A stretch of 64,000 nt of DNA. Source: JBBSJT01 sp041691015. GTDB taxonomy: Bacteria > Chlamydiota > Chlamydiia > Chlamydiales > Parachlamydiaceae. Below, piece by piece: positions 42,528 through 50,203 of this stretch (position 1 is the first letter of the stretch; each line of letters starts with the position of its first letter). The stretch is taken from contig JBEPVN010000002.1 of the NCBI GenBank assembly GCA_041691015.1, positions 1 through 64,000 of the forward strand. Reading direction: 5' to 3'. The notes beneath the pieces are model-generated. The model made no database searches and was not told the origin of the DNA. It saw only the letters and a list, made by a program, of their open reading frames with translations. The position numbers and the translations under genes were made by a program.

Positions 42528-42983
42528 ATGAAAATTATACTTATCGAACCGCAAATTCCACAAAATACAGGGAACATCGTAAGAACGGCTGCAGTCACAG
42601 GGTGCGACGTCATTATCTATAATCCAGGTTTCAGCACTTCTGATCGTATGCTTAAAAGAGCAGGTCTTGATTATTGGGAAGGGGTAACTGTTCAGATCAT
42701 TGATGAGCTTGAAGATCTAATCAAACTTCTAGAGGATGCCAAAAACAACTTTTATTTTTATTCCAGTAAAGCCTCTACTGTTTATTCCAATATCTCCTAT
42801 TCTTCAGATGACTTTCTGATCTTTGGATCGGAACAGACCGGACTTCCGGAAATATTTTCAGAAAAATGGCCGGACCGTTTTGCAACGATCCCTATGAAAA
42901 AAGGGGCTAGATGTTTAAACCTTGCTACCAGTACTGGAATTGTTGTATATGAGGCGTTCAAACAATTGAATTTTTCTTTCTGA
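42528..42983 (+). CDS. trmL: tRNA (cytidine/uridine-2'-O-)-methyltransferase TrmL
   Basis: SPOUT methyltransferase of 151 aa that 2'-O-methylates the wobble base of tRNA-Leu isoacceptors (a tRNA-Leu(UAA) lies at the left end of this window). It begins IILIEPQIPQNTGNIVRTAAVTGC, then FLIFGSEQTGLPEIF (~100-115), and ends with the knot motif RCLNLATSTGIVVYEAFKQL. Known as yibK/spoU (CT540) in Chlamydia next to trxA and mip. Its last 69 bases overlap a convergent gene on the other strand. Confidence 0.95.
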   Translation: MKIILIEPQIPQNTGNIVRTAAVTGCDVIIYNPGFSTSDRMLKRAGLDYWEGVTVQIIDELEDLIKLLEDAKNNFYFYSSKASTVYSNISYSSDDFLIFGSEQTGLPEIFSEKWPDRFATIPMKKGARCLNLATSTGIVVYEAFKQLNFSF

Positions 42984-43661
42984 TCTAAGTGAGCTTACAA
43001 TCTCTAATTTTTCATCTCTTTTTTGTCCAAATTGAAGATAATTTTCTAAATATTCAATTTCTATCAAAAAATGAAATACTTTATTTATTTTTTTGTGTTT
43101 TGCGCTGAGGACAATTTTTGCATTTCCATAACTATCTTTTTCGCTCATAGAATATCTCATGCAATAGCCAGCAGGAAAAAGATTTATAGTATCTTCACGT
43201 TTAATTTGAGGATAAAATCCCTTCATTTTTATGATCTGATTGCGAATCTTCATATAATCTTCTTTTTTCTTAAACGCAAACATCTCACGGATCAAAAGTT
43301 TGCAATTAAGCTGCAAAATTGTCTGGATTTCATCTGTTGGGATAACTTCATAAAATATTTGTAGACGTTTTGCAACACATTCAACTTTTACCAACATGTT
43401 TTTAAGTTTAGGATCATCGTCGTCTTTTTGAAGGGTTTCCCTTATTTTTGTTAACAAAAAACAAATATTATTTTTAAAACGTGCAGGAAAATCCTTTTTT
43501 TCACTTTCGTTGCAATATTCTAATAAACAGCTGAATTGCAAATTTAAGAAATCAAGTGTGGATTTTCTATCTTGTGCAGATGTGTCTGAAAACACAACTA
43601 TTGTCGGAATATCCATATACGATAAAACCGACAATGTTGCATCACCTATTTGGAAATGCAT
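42915..43661 (-). CDS. Hypothetical protein overlapping the trmL 3' end
   Basis: Protein of 248 aa, unrecognised. It is basic and helix-rich, with scattered Cys and no signal peptide or membrane helix. It lies 13 bases downstream of trxA on the same strand and is probably cotranscribed with it. Its final 22 codons overlap trmL antisense, so its C-terminus (LIYNNSSTGSKV) is the complement of conserved trmL sequence. This suggests the reading frame extended into trmL after loss of an earlier stop. Not seen in C. trachomatis at this place. Coding likelihood is good from length and composition, but the role is unknown. Confidence 0.7.
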   Translation of the reverse strand: MHFQIGDATLSVLSYMDIPTIVVFSDTSAQDRKSTLDFLNLQFSCLLEYCNESEKKDFPARFKNNICFLLTKIRETLQKDDDDPKLKNMLVKVECVAKRLQIFYEVIPTDEIQTILQLNCKLLIREMFAFKKKEDYMKIRNQIIKMKGFYPQIKREDTINLFPAGYCMRYSMSEKDSYGNAKIVLSAKHKKINKVFHFLIEIEYLENYLQFGQKRDEKLEIVSSLRSERKIQLFERLIYNNSSTGSKV

Positions 43662-43674
43662 TTCTTTAAATCTA

Positions 43675-43995
43675 TTAAAGAGCTTGAGTGATCATGTCTT
43701 TTAAATCGTCCTTACCTTTCAGGCCGACGATGCGCTTAATTTCTTTTCCATCTTTGAACAAAATAATGGTCGGAATGGATGTAACGCCAAAAGAAGCTGT
43801 CACTTTTTGGGCATTTTCAATGTCTAATTTGGCAATTTTTGCCTGACCCTGCATCTCATTTGATAGTTCTTCAACGATCGGGGCAATCATGCGGCAAGGT
43901 CCGCACCAGTCTGCGTAAAAGTCAACCAATGTAACCCCGGTTGCAATTTCATTTTGAAAATTATTGTCATCAAGATATTTAAGATTCCCGCTCAT
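43675..43995 (-). CDS. trxA: Thioredoxin
   Basis: Thioredoxin of 106 aa with the active site WCGPC at residues 30-34 in VDFYADWCGPCRMIAP, and the cis-Pro region VTSIPTIILFKDG. General cytosolic disulfide reductant. The start at 43995 (MSGNLKYLDD) is preceded by GGGAG; an open frame extends 56 codons further upstream but runs through the promoter and is rejected. Located beside trmL as in Chlamydia (CT539/CT540). Confidence 0.96.
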   Translation of the reverse strand: MSGNLKYLDDNNFQNEIATGVTLVDFYADWCGPCRMIAPIVEELSNEMQGQAKIAKLDIENAQKVTASFGVTSIPTIILFKDGKEIKRIVGLKGKDDLKDMITQAL

Positions 43996-44028
43996 TGGTA
44001 TTACTCCCTTTTTTTGTTTGATGTTTAA

Positions 44029-44058
44029 ATTATAGCAGAGGACGCTCGTTTTTTTCCA
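44029..44058 (-). promoter_or_regulatory. Candidate extended -10 promoter for trxA
   Basis: Minus-strand TGCTATAAT (hexamer 44029-44034) with a TGGAAA at 18-base spacing (44053-44058), about 34 bases before the trxA start. Confidence 0.55.
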
Positions 44059-44146
44059 TTTAAAAAAGCTTTCACTCCTTTCTTGAAAAAATAACATCAT
44101 TTCAGTTACACTGTCTATTCCTACTAGATTAAAATGGTTTAAAAAT

Positions 44147-45088
44147 ATGAACGAAAAAAGCAATCCTTATTTGGTATTAGCCTACTATCAAATTACCCCT
44201 CTTGCAGATCCTAAAGAAGAAGTTTTGATACATAAAAATTTCTTTAAAGGCAGGGATGTGACTTCTCGGATTTATATTTCCGAAGATGGAATCAACGGCC
44301 AAATGTGCGCTTCTTGCCAAGATGCAGAAGATTATATTACATGGATTGGCACAAGAGATGAGTTCAAAGATATGCCATTTAAGATCACGCCTCATCACGA
44401 ACAAGCTTTTCCAAGGACTGTTGTTAAGTATCGAAAACAGCTTGTAGCTTATGATCGCCCGGTAGATATGCAAAAGCGAGGTCTTCACGTCTCTCCAAAA
44501 GAGTGGAAAGCGATGCTTGAAGAAAAAAATTCCAAAATTTTAATTGACGTACGCAATGACTACGAATGGAAAGTCGGACATTTTGAAGGAGCGGATTTAC
44601 CGCCTTGCGGGACATTTCGCGAATTTGATAATTACGCAAAAGATCTAAAAACCAAAGTCGACCCTAAAAACACACCTGTCATGATGTATTGTACAGGCGG
44701 AATCCGTTGTGAATTTTATTCTGCTGCCCTCATGGATCATGGATTTGAAAAAGTATACCAACTAGATGGCGGTGTTATCAATTACGGCATAGAAGAAGGA
44801 AGCGAACATTGGCTTGGAAAATTGTTTGTATTTGACGATAGGCTTGTAGTTCCAATAGCCGATGAAAAAACAAAAGTCATTGGAACATGCCACCATTGCA
44901 GCACTCAGTTTGAATCTTATTACAACTGCGCCAATATGGATTGTAATCAATTGTTTATTTGCTGTCCTGACTGTCTAAAAGAGTTTGCCGGCTGCTGCCA
45001 TGAGACTTGTAAAAATGCAGACCGTGTACGGCCCTATCAGCATCAGACGCATAAGCCCTTCTTGAGGTTGCACCACTACCGCAAGTGA
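44147..45088 (+). CDS. trhO: tRNA uridine-34 hydroxylase TrhO (rhodanese family)
   Basis: Protein of 313 aa (YceA/UPF0176 type), catalysing oxygen-dependent 5-hydroxylation of U34 in tRNA. An N-terminal acylphosphatase-like domain (~1-100: GINGQMCASCQDAEDYI) is followed by a rhodanese domain with the active site MYCTGGIRCEFYSAAL (Cys ~185). The C-terminal region is Cys-rich (CHHCSTQFESYYNCANMDCNQLFICCPDCLKEFAGCCHETC), the zinc-binding tail seen in this family. Divergent from trxA across a 151-base gap and convergent with umuC. Confidence 0.93.
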   Translation: MNEKSNPYLVLAYYQITPLADPKEEVLIHKNFFKGRDVTSRIYISEDGINGQMCASCQDAEDYITWIGTRDEFKDMPFKITPHHEQAFPRTVVKYRKQLVAYDRPVDMQKRGLHVSPKEWKAMLEEKNSKILIDVRNDYEWKVGHFEGADLPPCGTFREFDNYAKDLKTKVDPKNTPVMMYCTGGIRCEFYSAALMDHGFEKVYQLDGGVINYGIEEGSEHWLGKLFVFDDRLVVPIADEKTKVIGTCHHCSTQFESYYNCANMDCNQLFICCPDCLKEFAGCCHETCKNADRVRPYQHQTHKPFLRLHHYRK

Positions 45089-45125
45089 TGGAAGTTTTTT
45101 TAAAGCAAAAAAAACTTGTACCGTT

Positions 45126-46406
45126 TTAGAGCAATCTGAGGCTAGCATGGACTAGAGGCAGCTGCTCCCAGCTTGTGGTGTTGTGGCACGATTTGAAGTC
45201 TCTCTTCATGTGCCAGTGAGAACTTGTTCCCATAGCCCCAAAAAAGATTTTATTCTTACCGAATTTTTTATTCAATTCGTCCACTGCATGCATCAAAGCC
45301 TTACGTTTTTCATTTACCGGCTTTAAGAATAGGTCCGGAACAATATCTTTTTCTTCGCATAAATCCAAAAGAATGATTCCGCATTTTTTATACGCTTGAT
45401 TTGGTTTGAAAATGCTTTTTAAGCACTTCTTTGCAGCTGTGATGATTTCAGATGTATCGTTAGTCGGTACTTCAAAAGCCTTCGTGGAATTGAATTGAAG
45501 ACGATTAAATTCATGGGATTTTATCTGATGCGTTTCTAAAAAAACATAAATTGCTTTTGCAAAACTGTTTTGTTTTCTAAGTTTGACAGAAGCCCTTGCA
45601 GCGTACGTTGAAAGAGCTTCTGCAATTTCTGATTCTTCAGTTAAAAAATGCCCGAACGAGCGCGAGCTTGTAATATTTTTTTTGGATGCAGCTTCCTCAA
45701 AATCCAAACAGGAAAAGCCCTGCAGTTCTAAAAACATTCGCTCCCCTACAACCCCCATTTTTTTTCTGATAAATGTGACGTCGGAAGAAATAAAATCGTA
45801 AACGGTATAAATTCCTATGCCGTTTAATCTTGCTTTAAGGTTAAAACCAATTCCCCACACCTCTCCAATAGGATATTTTTTAAAGATCTCTTCCCTAAAA
45901 CTTTTTAAACTTAAATCAAAAACAATTTTTTTGGATTTTTTGGCTAAATTATTAGCTACTTTTGCCAAAGTTTTGGTTGGCCCTATTCCTACGGAAATCG
46001 GAATGCCTACCCATCTTTTAACAGTATTTCTTAAAATATGCGCAATGGCACAAATTTCTTCCGAAGTCATAATGGACGGATATTTCAAAAAAGTTTCATC
46101 AATGGAATAAATTTGCATTTCAGGAGCCATGCTGCCCAAAACATTCATTACCCTCCTTGAGATATCCCCATAAAGCTCATAGTTGGAAGAATAAATGATG
46201 ATCTTGGATCGCTTGCAAAAAGACTCAATCTTAAAAAAAGGCTCTCCCATTTTGATGCCAAGGGCTTTAACTTCTTCAGACCTTGCAATTACGCATCCGT
46301 CATTATTGGAAAGAACAAGGACCGGTTTATTTTCAAGCCGCGGATTTAAAAGCCTCTCACAAGAAACATAAAAATTATTGCAATCTGCTAAAATAAAGTG
46401 GCTCAT
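45126..46406 (-). CDS. umuC: Y-family DNA polymerase V subunit UmuC
   Basis: Translesion polymerase of 426 aa. It has FILADCNNFYVSCERLLNPRLENKPVLVLSNNDGCVIARS, with the first catalytic Asp, and IYSIDETFLKYP, the counterpart of the SIDE(V/A) active-site motif. The helix-hairpin region VWGIGFNLKARLNGIGIYTVYD (~190-212) and a little-finger domain follow. The ATG at 46406 overlaps the umuD stop as ATGA, so the subunits are coupled; a longer open frame upstream is ignored. Chlamydia itself lacks umuDC as far as I know, so this belongs to the environmental gene set. Confidence 0.94.
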   Translation of the reverse strand: MSHFILADCNNFYVSCERLLNPRLENKPVLVLSNNDGCVIARSEEVKALGIKMGEPFFKIESFCKRSKIIIYSSNYELYGDISRRVMNVLGSMAPEMQIYSIDETFLKYPSIMTSEEICAIAHILRNTVKRWVGIPISVGIGPTKTLAKVANNLAKKSKKIVFDLSLKSFREEIFKKYPIGEVWGIGFNLKARLNGIGIYTVYDFISSDVTFIRKKMGVVGERMFLELQGFSCLDFEEAASKKNITSSRSFGHFLTEESEIAEALSTYAARASVKLRKQNSFAKAIYVFLETHQIKSHEFNRLQFNSTKAFEVPTNDTSEIITAAKKCLKSIFKPNQAYKKCGIILLDLCEEKDIVPDLFLKPVNEKRKALMHAVDELNKKFGKNKIFFGAMGTSSHWHMKRDFKSCHNTTSWEQLPLVHASLRLL

Positions 46407-46918
46407 AGATGATGGATCACATTTGTGACAACACCCCAAAACACAAGTTCCATCTCTTCTGTGATATCTATCGAAGGATAATCATCATTTTCTGCTACAA
46501 GTTCTATTTTGTTTTGTGAGCGACTCAATCTTTTGACCGTAAGCTCCCCGTTAACGCTTGCAATCACAATCTTGCCATGAGATGGCTCGATACTGCGATC
46601 AACAATTAAGATATCGTTATGATGGATGCCTGCTTTAATCATCGATGAGCCGGACACCTTAAGAAAAAATGTCGCCGATGGATGTTTGATCAGCAATTCA
46701 TTTAAGTCTAGCCTATCTTCAATATAGTCATCTGCAGGCGATGGAAAGCCTGCTGAAACTGTATGCTGATAAAAGGGCAATAGATAACATTTGTTATGAA
46801 TGAATTTCATGACAGAATCAATTTCAGAGACAGGAATGCGAATGGCTTTTGTCTCTACACCAAATTTGCCGCTGCCCTTTGGTCTTCCGGAGCCTTTTCT
46901 AATTCCACCAGAACCCAT
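46403..46918 (-). CDS. umuD: UmuD-type S24 peptidase with basic N-terminal arm
   Basis: UmuD homologue of 171 aa; it would self-cleave to activate UmuC during DNA damage. The cleavage site is Ala56-Gly57 in TVSAGFPSPADDYIE. The catalytic pair is Ser92 (VSGSSM) and Lys129 (ELTVKRL), and the end reads FWGVVTNVIHHL. Residues 1-~45 form an extra basic arm (GSGRPKGSGKFGVETKAIRIP) of the type found in many UmuD proteins outside enterobacteria; it may bind DNA. A palindrome overlaps its promoter, which suggests repression. AAGGAGG precedes the start. Confidence 0.93.
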   Translation of the reverse strand: MGSGGIRKGSGRPKGSGKFGVETKAIRIPVSEIDSVMKFIHNKCYLLPFYQHTVSAGFPSPADDYIEDRLDLNELLIKHPSATFFLKVSGSSMIKAGIHHNDILIVDRSIEPSHGKIVIASVNGELTVKRLSRSQNKIELVAENDDYPSIDITEEMELVFWGVVTNVIHHL

Positions 46919-46943
46919 ATAAACCTCCTTGTTTTTTAAGTAT

Positions 46944-46967
46944 TTTGATTATTGCACACTAATCAAA
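46944..46967. promoter_or_regulatory. Candidate operator in the umuDC promoter
   Basis: A perfect inverted repeat TTTGATTA-N8-TAATCAAA overlaps the -10 and spacer of the umuD promoter. No LexA gene is in the window and the sequence is not an E. coli-type SOS box. The position is that of a repressor site; the repressor is unknown. Confidence 0.5.
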
Positions 46968-46977
46968 TTCAAAACAA
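46948..46977 (-). promoter_or_regulatory. Candidate promoter for umuDC
   Basis: Minus-strand TTGTTT (46972-46977), an 18-base spacer and AATAAT (46948-46953), about 30 bases upstream of the umuD start and inside the 79-base gap after the XRE-domain gene. Confidence 0.45.
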
Positions 46978-46997
46978 GATGATTTATGTCCTTTCCT

Positions 46998-48623
46998 TTA
47001 ACTAAAAAAAGATCGATTCACTAAAAGTACTTTTGGGACCTTTAAGGCACGTGCCACTTTTATTGCATTTTGAGTGTTAAGTGGAAGAATATTATTTTCA
47101 AATTGATTTATCTTTTTAAGATCTATTTTGGTACTTTTAAGTTTTTTAGAAAGTTCTTTCTGTTCCATATTTTTACTTACCCGAAGAATCATCATCGATT
47201 TTCCTCGGATATTTCTTTCCTTTTTCCTCATCTGACTCATATAGTCGCTAATTTTTTTGTTAAGTTTTTTCAGTTCTTCTTTAGAAGCATGTGCCTCAAT
47301 TTTAGATGAAGTAGCTTTGCATATAGCCGACGAATCCAAACTAAAAAGTTTTTGAAGTCTTATTCTGTCCTTGCCCTTCATTGTTTTTATAAGGACCTTT
47401 TTAAAAACTACAAAATAATTAGGGGGTGTTTTAACATCTTGAATACGAGCTAAAACTTTATGCGCTAAAATATAGATTCTATTCATAATTTTAGCTTGTC
47501 CAGATACGTCCCGTCTCATAGCTTCCATGCGAAGCTTTAACATGACATCGCATTTTTTTTTGGATGTTTTTTTATCTATAAACATATCAAGTTGGTTAAA
47601 AACCCAAGTCTTAAGATTTTTTTTAAAGAATTTATTTAAAATTTCCATTTCGCTAGAAAAAACTTTAATTGCTTCTTTTGTGTCACTATCCTTAAATTTT
47701 TTTTGTTTTGCCTCAAGTATTTCTGTTGTTAGCGCTTGGATAAACTTTGCCATCGCAGCAACCGGCATTATTTTTCCCTGTGCTGCTTTATTGAGTATTT
47801 TAAGAGCTAGAGTGCTAAAGTCTGAATCATGTTTAGTACCGTCTATCTTAATGTCTGCTTGATTAATGCAAATTGGGAGTGCCATAGTAGAGTTCATGCG
47901 AATGTACGTATACGTGTAGGGTAGGACCGTGACCTTTTTCTTCCTACTCTCTTTATGATAAGCTATTAAACTTGGGAAAGTACTGCCGTGAGCCGCATTT
48001 CTTTTACAAACAGTTTTTCCTTTGCCCTTAAAATTAACACGAAGTTTGGTAGCACTAACAGCTTGATGATGAGTCGGCGCAACTTTAAAGATAAGTCCTG
48101 TACCAAAACAACAGCTGGTTAGTTGCAAAAGAAAATGTTCAATACGCCTTAAAAGATGTTCATTGATTGAGGGGCTATATATTTCAAGCAACGATCTCGT
48201 GTTTAACCAAACATCTCTTTCTTCTTTAGAATTTACAAAAATAGTTTTACTTAAAAATGTATTATCTTCATTAACCGTCTTTTCAATGGCTAGCTGAAAA
48301 GCTTTTCGTTTAGAGACTTTTGGGAGTTTATTTTGTTTATTCTTATGTCTATTTTCAATTTTTTTTTGAAATTTCGTTATTTTATTAAGCCGAGTTTTAA
48401 GAATTTTAAGACTTTTGTGACGTTTTAAATTTTTCTTATTAATTTTAGGCTTTGAATAAAGATAAGAAACGTTATGCTCAAAAACATGCTCATCTTTTAT
48501 AGAGATAGACTCATTAAATGGAAATTTGTAAAACTCATTGGTTTTTCTCTGTTCAGTCAGATCTGCTTTTGGTCCCAAATCACCTGATTTAATTAGATTC
48601 GGTACGTAATTTTGAATAGTCAT
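46998..48623 (-). CDS. Large Lys-rich protein with C-terminal XRE-type helix-turn-helix
   Basis: Protein of 541 aa, unrecognised apart from its C-terminus. Residues ~478-535 (MMILRVSKNMEQKELSKKL, INQFENNILPLNTQNAIKVARALKVPK) match the Cro/C1 (XRE) helix-turn-helix pattern, including the turn and the A..L. ending. Residues ~55-110 are extremely basic (KKNLKRHKSLKILKTRLNK, KIENRHKNKQNKLPKVSKRK). The middle (~120-440) is helical with a His-rich patch (PTHHQAVSATKLR). An inverted repeat covers its own start, as expected for an autoregulator. It is directly upstream of umuDC on the same strand. A DNA-binding role is inferred; the large N-terminal part is unusual for an XRE repressor. Confidence 0.72.
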   Translation of the reverse strand: MTIQNYVPNLIKSGDLGPKADLTEQRKTNEFYKFPFNESISIKDEHVFEHNVSYLYSKPKINKKNLKRHKSLKILKTRLNKITKFQKKIENRHKNKQNKLPKVSKRKAFQLAIEKTVNEDNTFLSKTIFVNSKEERDVWLNTRSLLEIYSPSINEHLLRRIEHFLLQLTSCCFGTGLIFKVAPTHHQAVSATKLRVNFKGKGKTVCKRNAAHGSTFPSLIAYHKESRKKKVTVLPYTYTYIRMNSTMALPICINQADIKIDGTKHDSDFSTLALKILNKAAQGKIMPVAAMAKFIQALTTEILEAKQKKFKDSDTKEAIKVFSSEMEILNKFFKKNLKTWVFNQLDMFIDKKTSKKKCDVMLKLRMEAMRRDVSGQAKIMNRIYILAHKVLARIQDVKTPPNYFVVFKKVLIKTMKGKDRIRLQKLFSLDSSAICKATSSKIEAHASKEELKKLNKKISDYMSQMRKKERNIRGKSMMILRVSKNMEQKELSKKLKSTKIDLKKINQFENNILPLNTQNAIKVARALKVPKVLLVNRSFFS

Positions 48624-48652
48624 AATAGTTCCTTAATTTAAGAAACTATTAT
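48622..48652. promoter_or_regulatory. Inverted repeat over the promoter and start of the XRE-domain gene
   Basis: Arms ATAATAGTTCCTTA (48622-48635) and TAAGAAACTATTAT (48639-48652) match as an inverted repeat at 13 of 14 positions with a 3-base centre. On the minus strand it spans the TATAAT hexamer (48648-48653), the likely transcription start, the AAGGA ribosome site and the first base pairs of the ATG. It can act as an operator or, in the mRNA, as a hairpin hiding the ribosome site. Confidence 0.55.
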
Positions 48653-48690
48653 AATATGTTTTATAATTATTTAGAATAATTATTTATCTC

Positions 48691-49338
48691 TTAATTCGTG
48701 CCGGGAATGAGGTCGCCATCAGCGATCACGCCTTGGGTGCCTTTTAGCATAAAGTGAGTATCGTGTGCTTCCAAATGTAGAAAAGCCATATTATTGACAT
48801 AAGGTTTTTTGTATTCCTGTAATTTTAAATAAAGAAGAAGCCCTTTAAGAATTCCTCCGTGGGAAACAACAAGTACGGATTTTCCTCTAAATTGTTTTTT
48901 GATTTCTTCAAAAACAGGAATGACTCTCCCAATTGCTTGTGAATAAGTTTCTACTTGCTTTAGCTCCGGATGCAGGCTTTCAAAATCCGGCTCAAAGTGC
49001 TCGATAACGGGCTGAAAGCAGGCGCCATATTCAAGCTTTAGGCCATCAAAGCTTTTTCCTTCATGATTTCCCCAGGAGCGTTCCCGAAGATTGCTTGTCG
49101 TAATAACTTCGAGGTTTCTTCCGTAAGAAATAATTTCTGCGGTTTCTTTTGCGCGCATTAAATCCGAAGAATAAACAGCATCAAATTTTAAGTCGGTAAA
49201 TTGCGCTTGCAAGGCGGCAGCTTCTTTTTTTCCTTCATTGTTTAAAGGAATGTCAGTGCCCCCTTGGAGCTTTTTTAATTTGTTCCAGTCAGTTTGACCG
49301 TGACGCACCAAATAGAGATTACAAAAATCTTTTTCCAT
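48691..49338 (-). CDS. Histidine phosphatase (phosphoglycerate mutase-like) family protein
   Basis: Protein of 215 aa with the catalytic LVRHGQTDWN at residues 10-19, and KLQGGTDIPLNNEGKKEA. The second His lies in VLVVSHGGILKGLLLYL (~155). The family covers cofactor-dependent phosphoglycerate mutases and broad-specificity phosphatases (GpmB/CobC/PhoE); the length and the short loop fit a phosphatase better than GpmA. Its ATG directly follows the stop of the DUF116-like gene (no spacer), so they are cotranscribed and coupled. Confidence 0.88.
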   Translation of the reverse strand: MEKDFCNLYLVRHGQTDWNKLKKLQGGTDIPLNNEGKKEAAALQAQFTDLKFDAVYSSDLMRAKETAEIISYGRNLEVITTSNLRERSWGNHEGKSFDGLKLEYGACFQPVIEHFEPDFESLHPELKQVETYSQAIGRVIPVFEEIKKQFRGKSVLVVSHGGILKGLLLYLKLQEYKKPYVNNMAFLHLEAHDTHFMLKGTQGVIADGDLIPGTN

Positions 49339-50172
49339 TTATAAAGCCTCTTTTACTAAAATTTCTCGACGTAAACGAATCAGGTCCATCATTTGTTTTT
49401 GTGAAGAGTCCAAAACAACAGTGAGTCCGGGTTTAATTCCTTTTTCAGAAAGTTCAAACGCCTTCATTGTATTGCAAATGCGTCCATCAAGCCTGACGCC
49501 TATTCCTTTAATATCCACCATATTACCCAAATCACCAAACATTTCCAAAGTCATTTCACAGGCTGTGATCATGAATAAAATTTGTTTCCCTGGATTTTCT
49601 TCAATAATATCAAATATTTTTCCACCCACATAATGAATGGTTGGAATAAATAATGGAATGGATCTTTTGTCCGGAAGCGCATGAACTGCTTTTCCGATAA
49701 AGCATTGATTGCAGACAGGATTGTTCAAATCATGAACGCAAGCATCTGTAAATCTGCCGGATGGACATTCAAAGGGCTTGTGGCAATAGGAAAATCCCAA
49801 AACAAACAAGCTATTTTTGTTTTCTAATAATTTTTTAAATTGTTCGATGGAGTCAATACCATAAAGAAAAAAGTCGCCTGATTTCTTATAAGATTTTTTC
49901 TTGAAGATTGATTTGATGTAGTTAGATAAATACCTGAAAGGATGTTTGAGAACACTTTTCAAGATTTTTAGATCGCGGTCTTCCTTAATGATCCATTTAA
50001 AACTTTTCCATTTCAAGTTTTTTGCAGTTTCAGGAGTAATCCCCGGCATGTTCGGCAAAACGGTAAGCTTTTTAATGGGCTTACATTCTTCTGCAAGTTT
50101 CGCATTTTTGTCCCATTCTTCTTCAGCTTTTTCCCAATTTGGGTGGGCATTCCAAAGTTTTAATTTATTCAT
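49339..50172 (-). CDS. DUF116-like Cys-rich protein
   Basis: Protein of 277 aa. Residues ~130-260 carry a Cys pattern (SYCHKPFECPSG, DACVHDLNNPVCNQCFIGKA) followed by IIEENPGKQILFMITACEM and GIGVRLDGRICNTMKAF. This resembles the C..C-G, VACE and C-N-T motifs of the DUF116 family; the Cys suggest metal or Fe-S binding. The N-terminus is Trp/Lys-rich, with no membrane helix. The match is by pattern from memory. It forms a tight operon with the histidine phosphatase and is divergent from the SNF2 gene with only 31 bases between the starts. Confidence 0.7.
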   Translation of the reverse strand: MNKLKLWNAHPNWEKAEEEWDKNAKLAEECKPIKKLTVLPNMPGITPETAKNLKWKSFKWIIKEDRDLKILKSVLKHPFRYLSNYIKSIFKKKSYKKSGDFFLYGIDSIEQFKKLLENKNSLFVLGFSYCHKPFECPSGRFTDACVHDLNNPVCNQCFIGKAVHALPDKRSIPLFIPTIHYVGGKIFDIIEENPGKQILFMITACEMTLEMFGDLGNMVDIKGIGVRLDGRICNTMKAFELSEKGIKPGLTVVLDSSQKQMMDLIRLRREILVKEAL

Positions 50173-50203
50173 AACAGTAAACTCGTGTATAATTCAAAAA
50201 ATT

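Noticed and set aside
43071..43364. 97-codon Phe-rich open frame on the plus strand
   Set aside because: Antisense shadow of the gene at 42915-43661, without ribosome site or recognisable motif.
43996..44163. 56-residue extension of thioredoxin
   Set aside because: Thioredoxin length is 105-110 aa, and the extension overlaps the extended -10 promoter and the start of trhO.
48691..49338. Assignment as glycolytic phosphoglycerate mutase GpmA
   Set aside because: Too short (215 aa) and lacking the GpmA-type insertion; the broader histidine phosphatase family is the safe call.
49946..50203. 86-codon upstream extension of the SNF2 gene
   Set aside because: Lies antisense to the DUF116-like gene, and the family-like sequence begins at the ATG at 50204.
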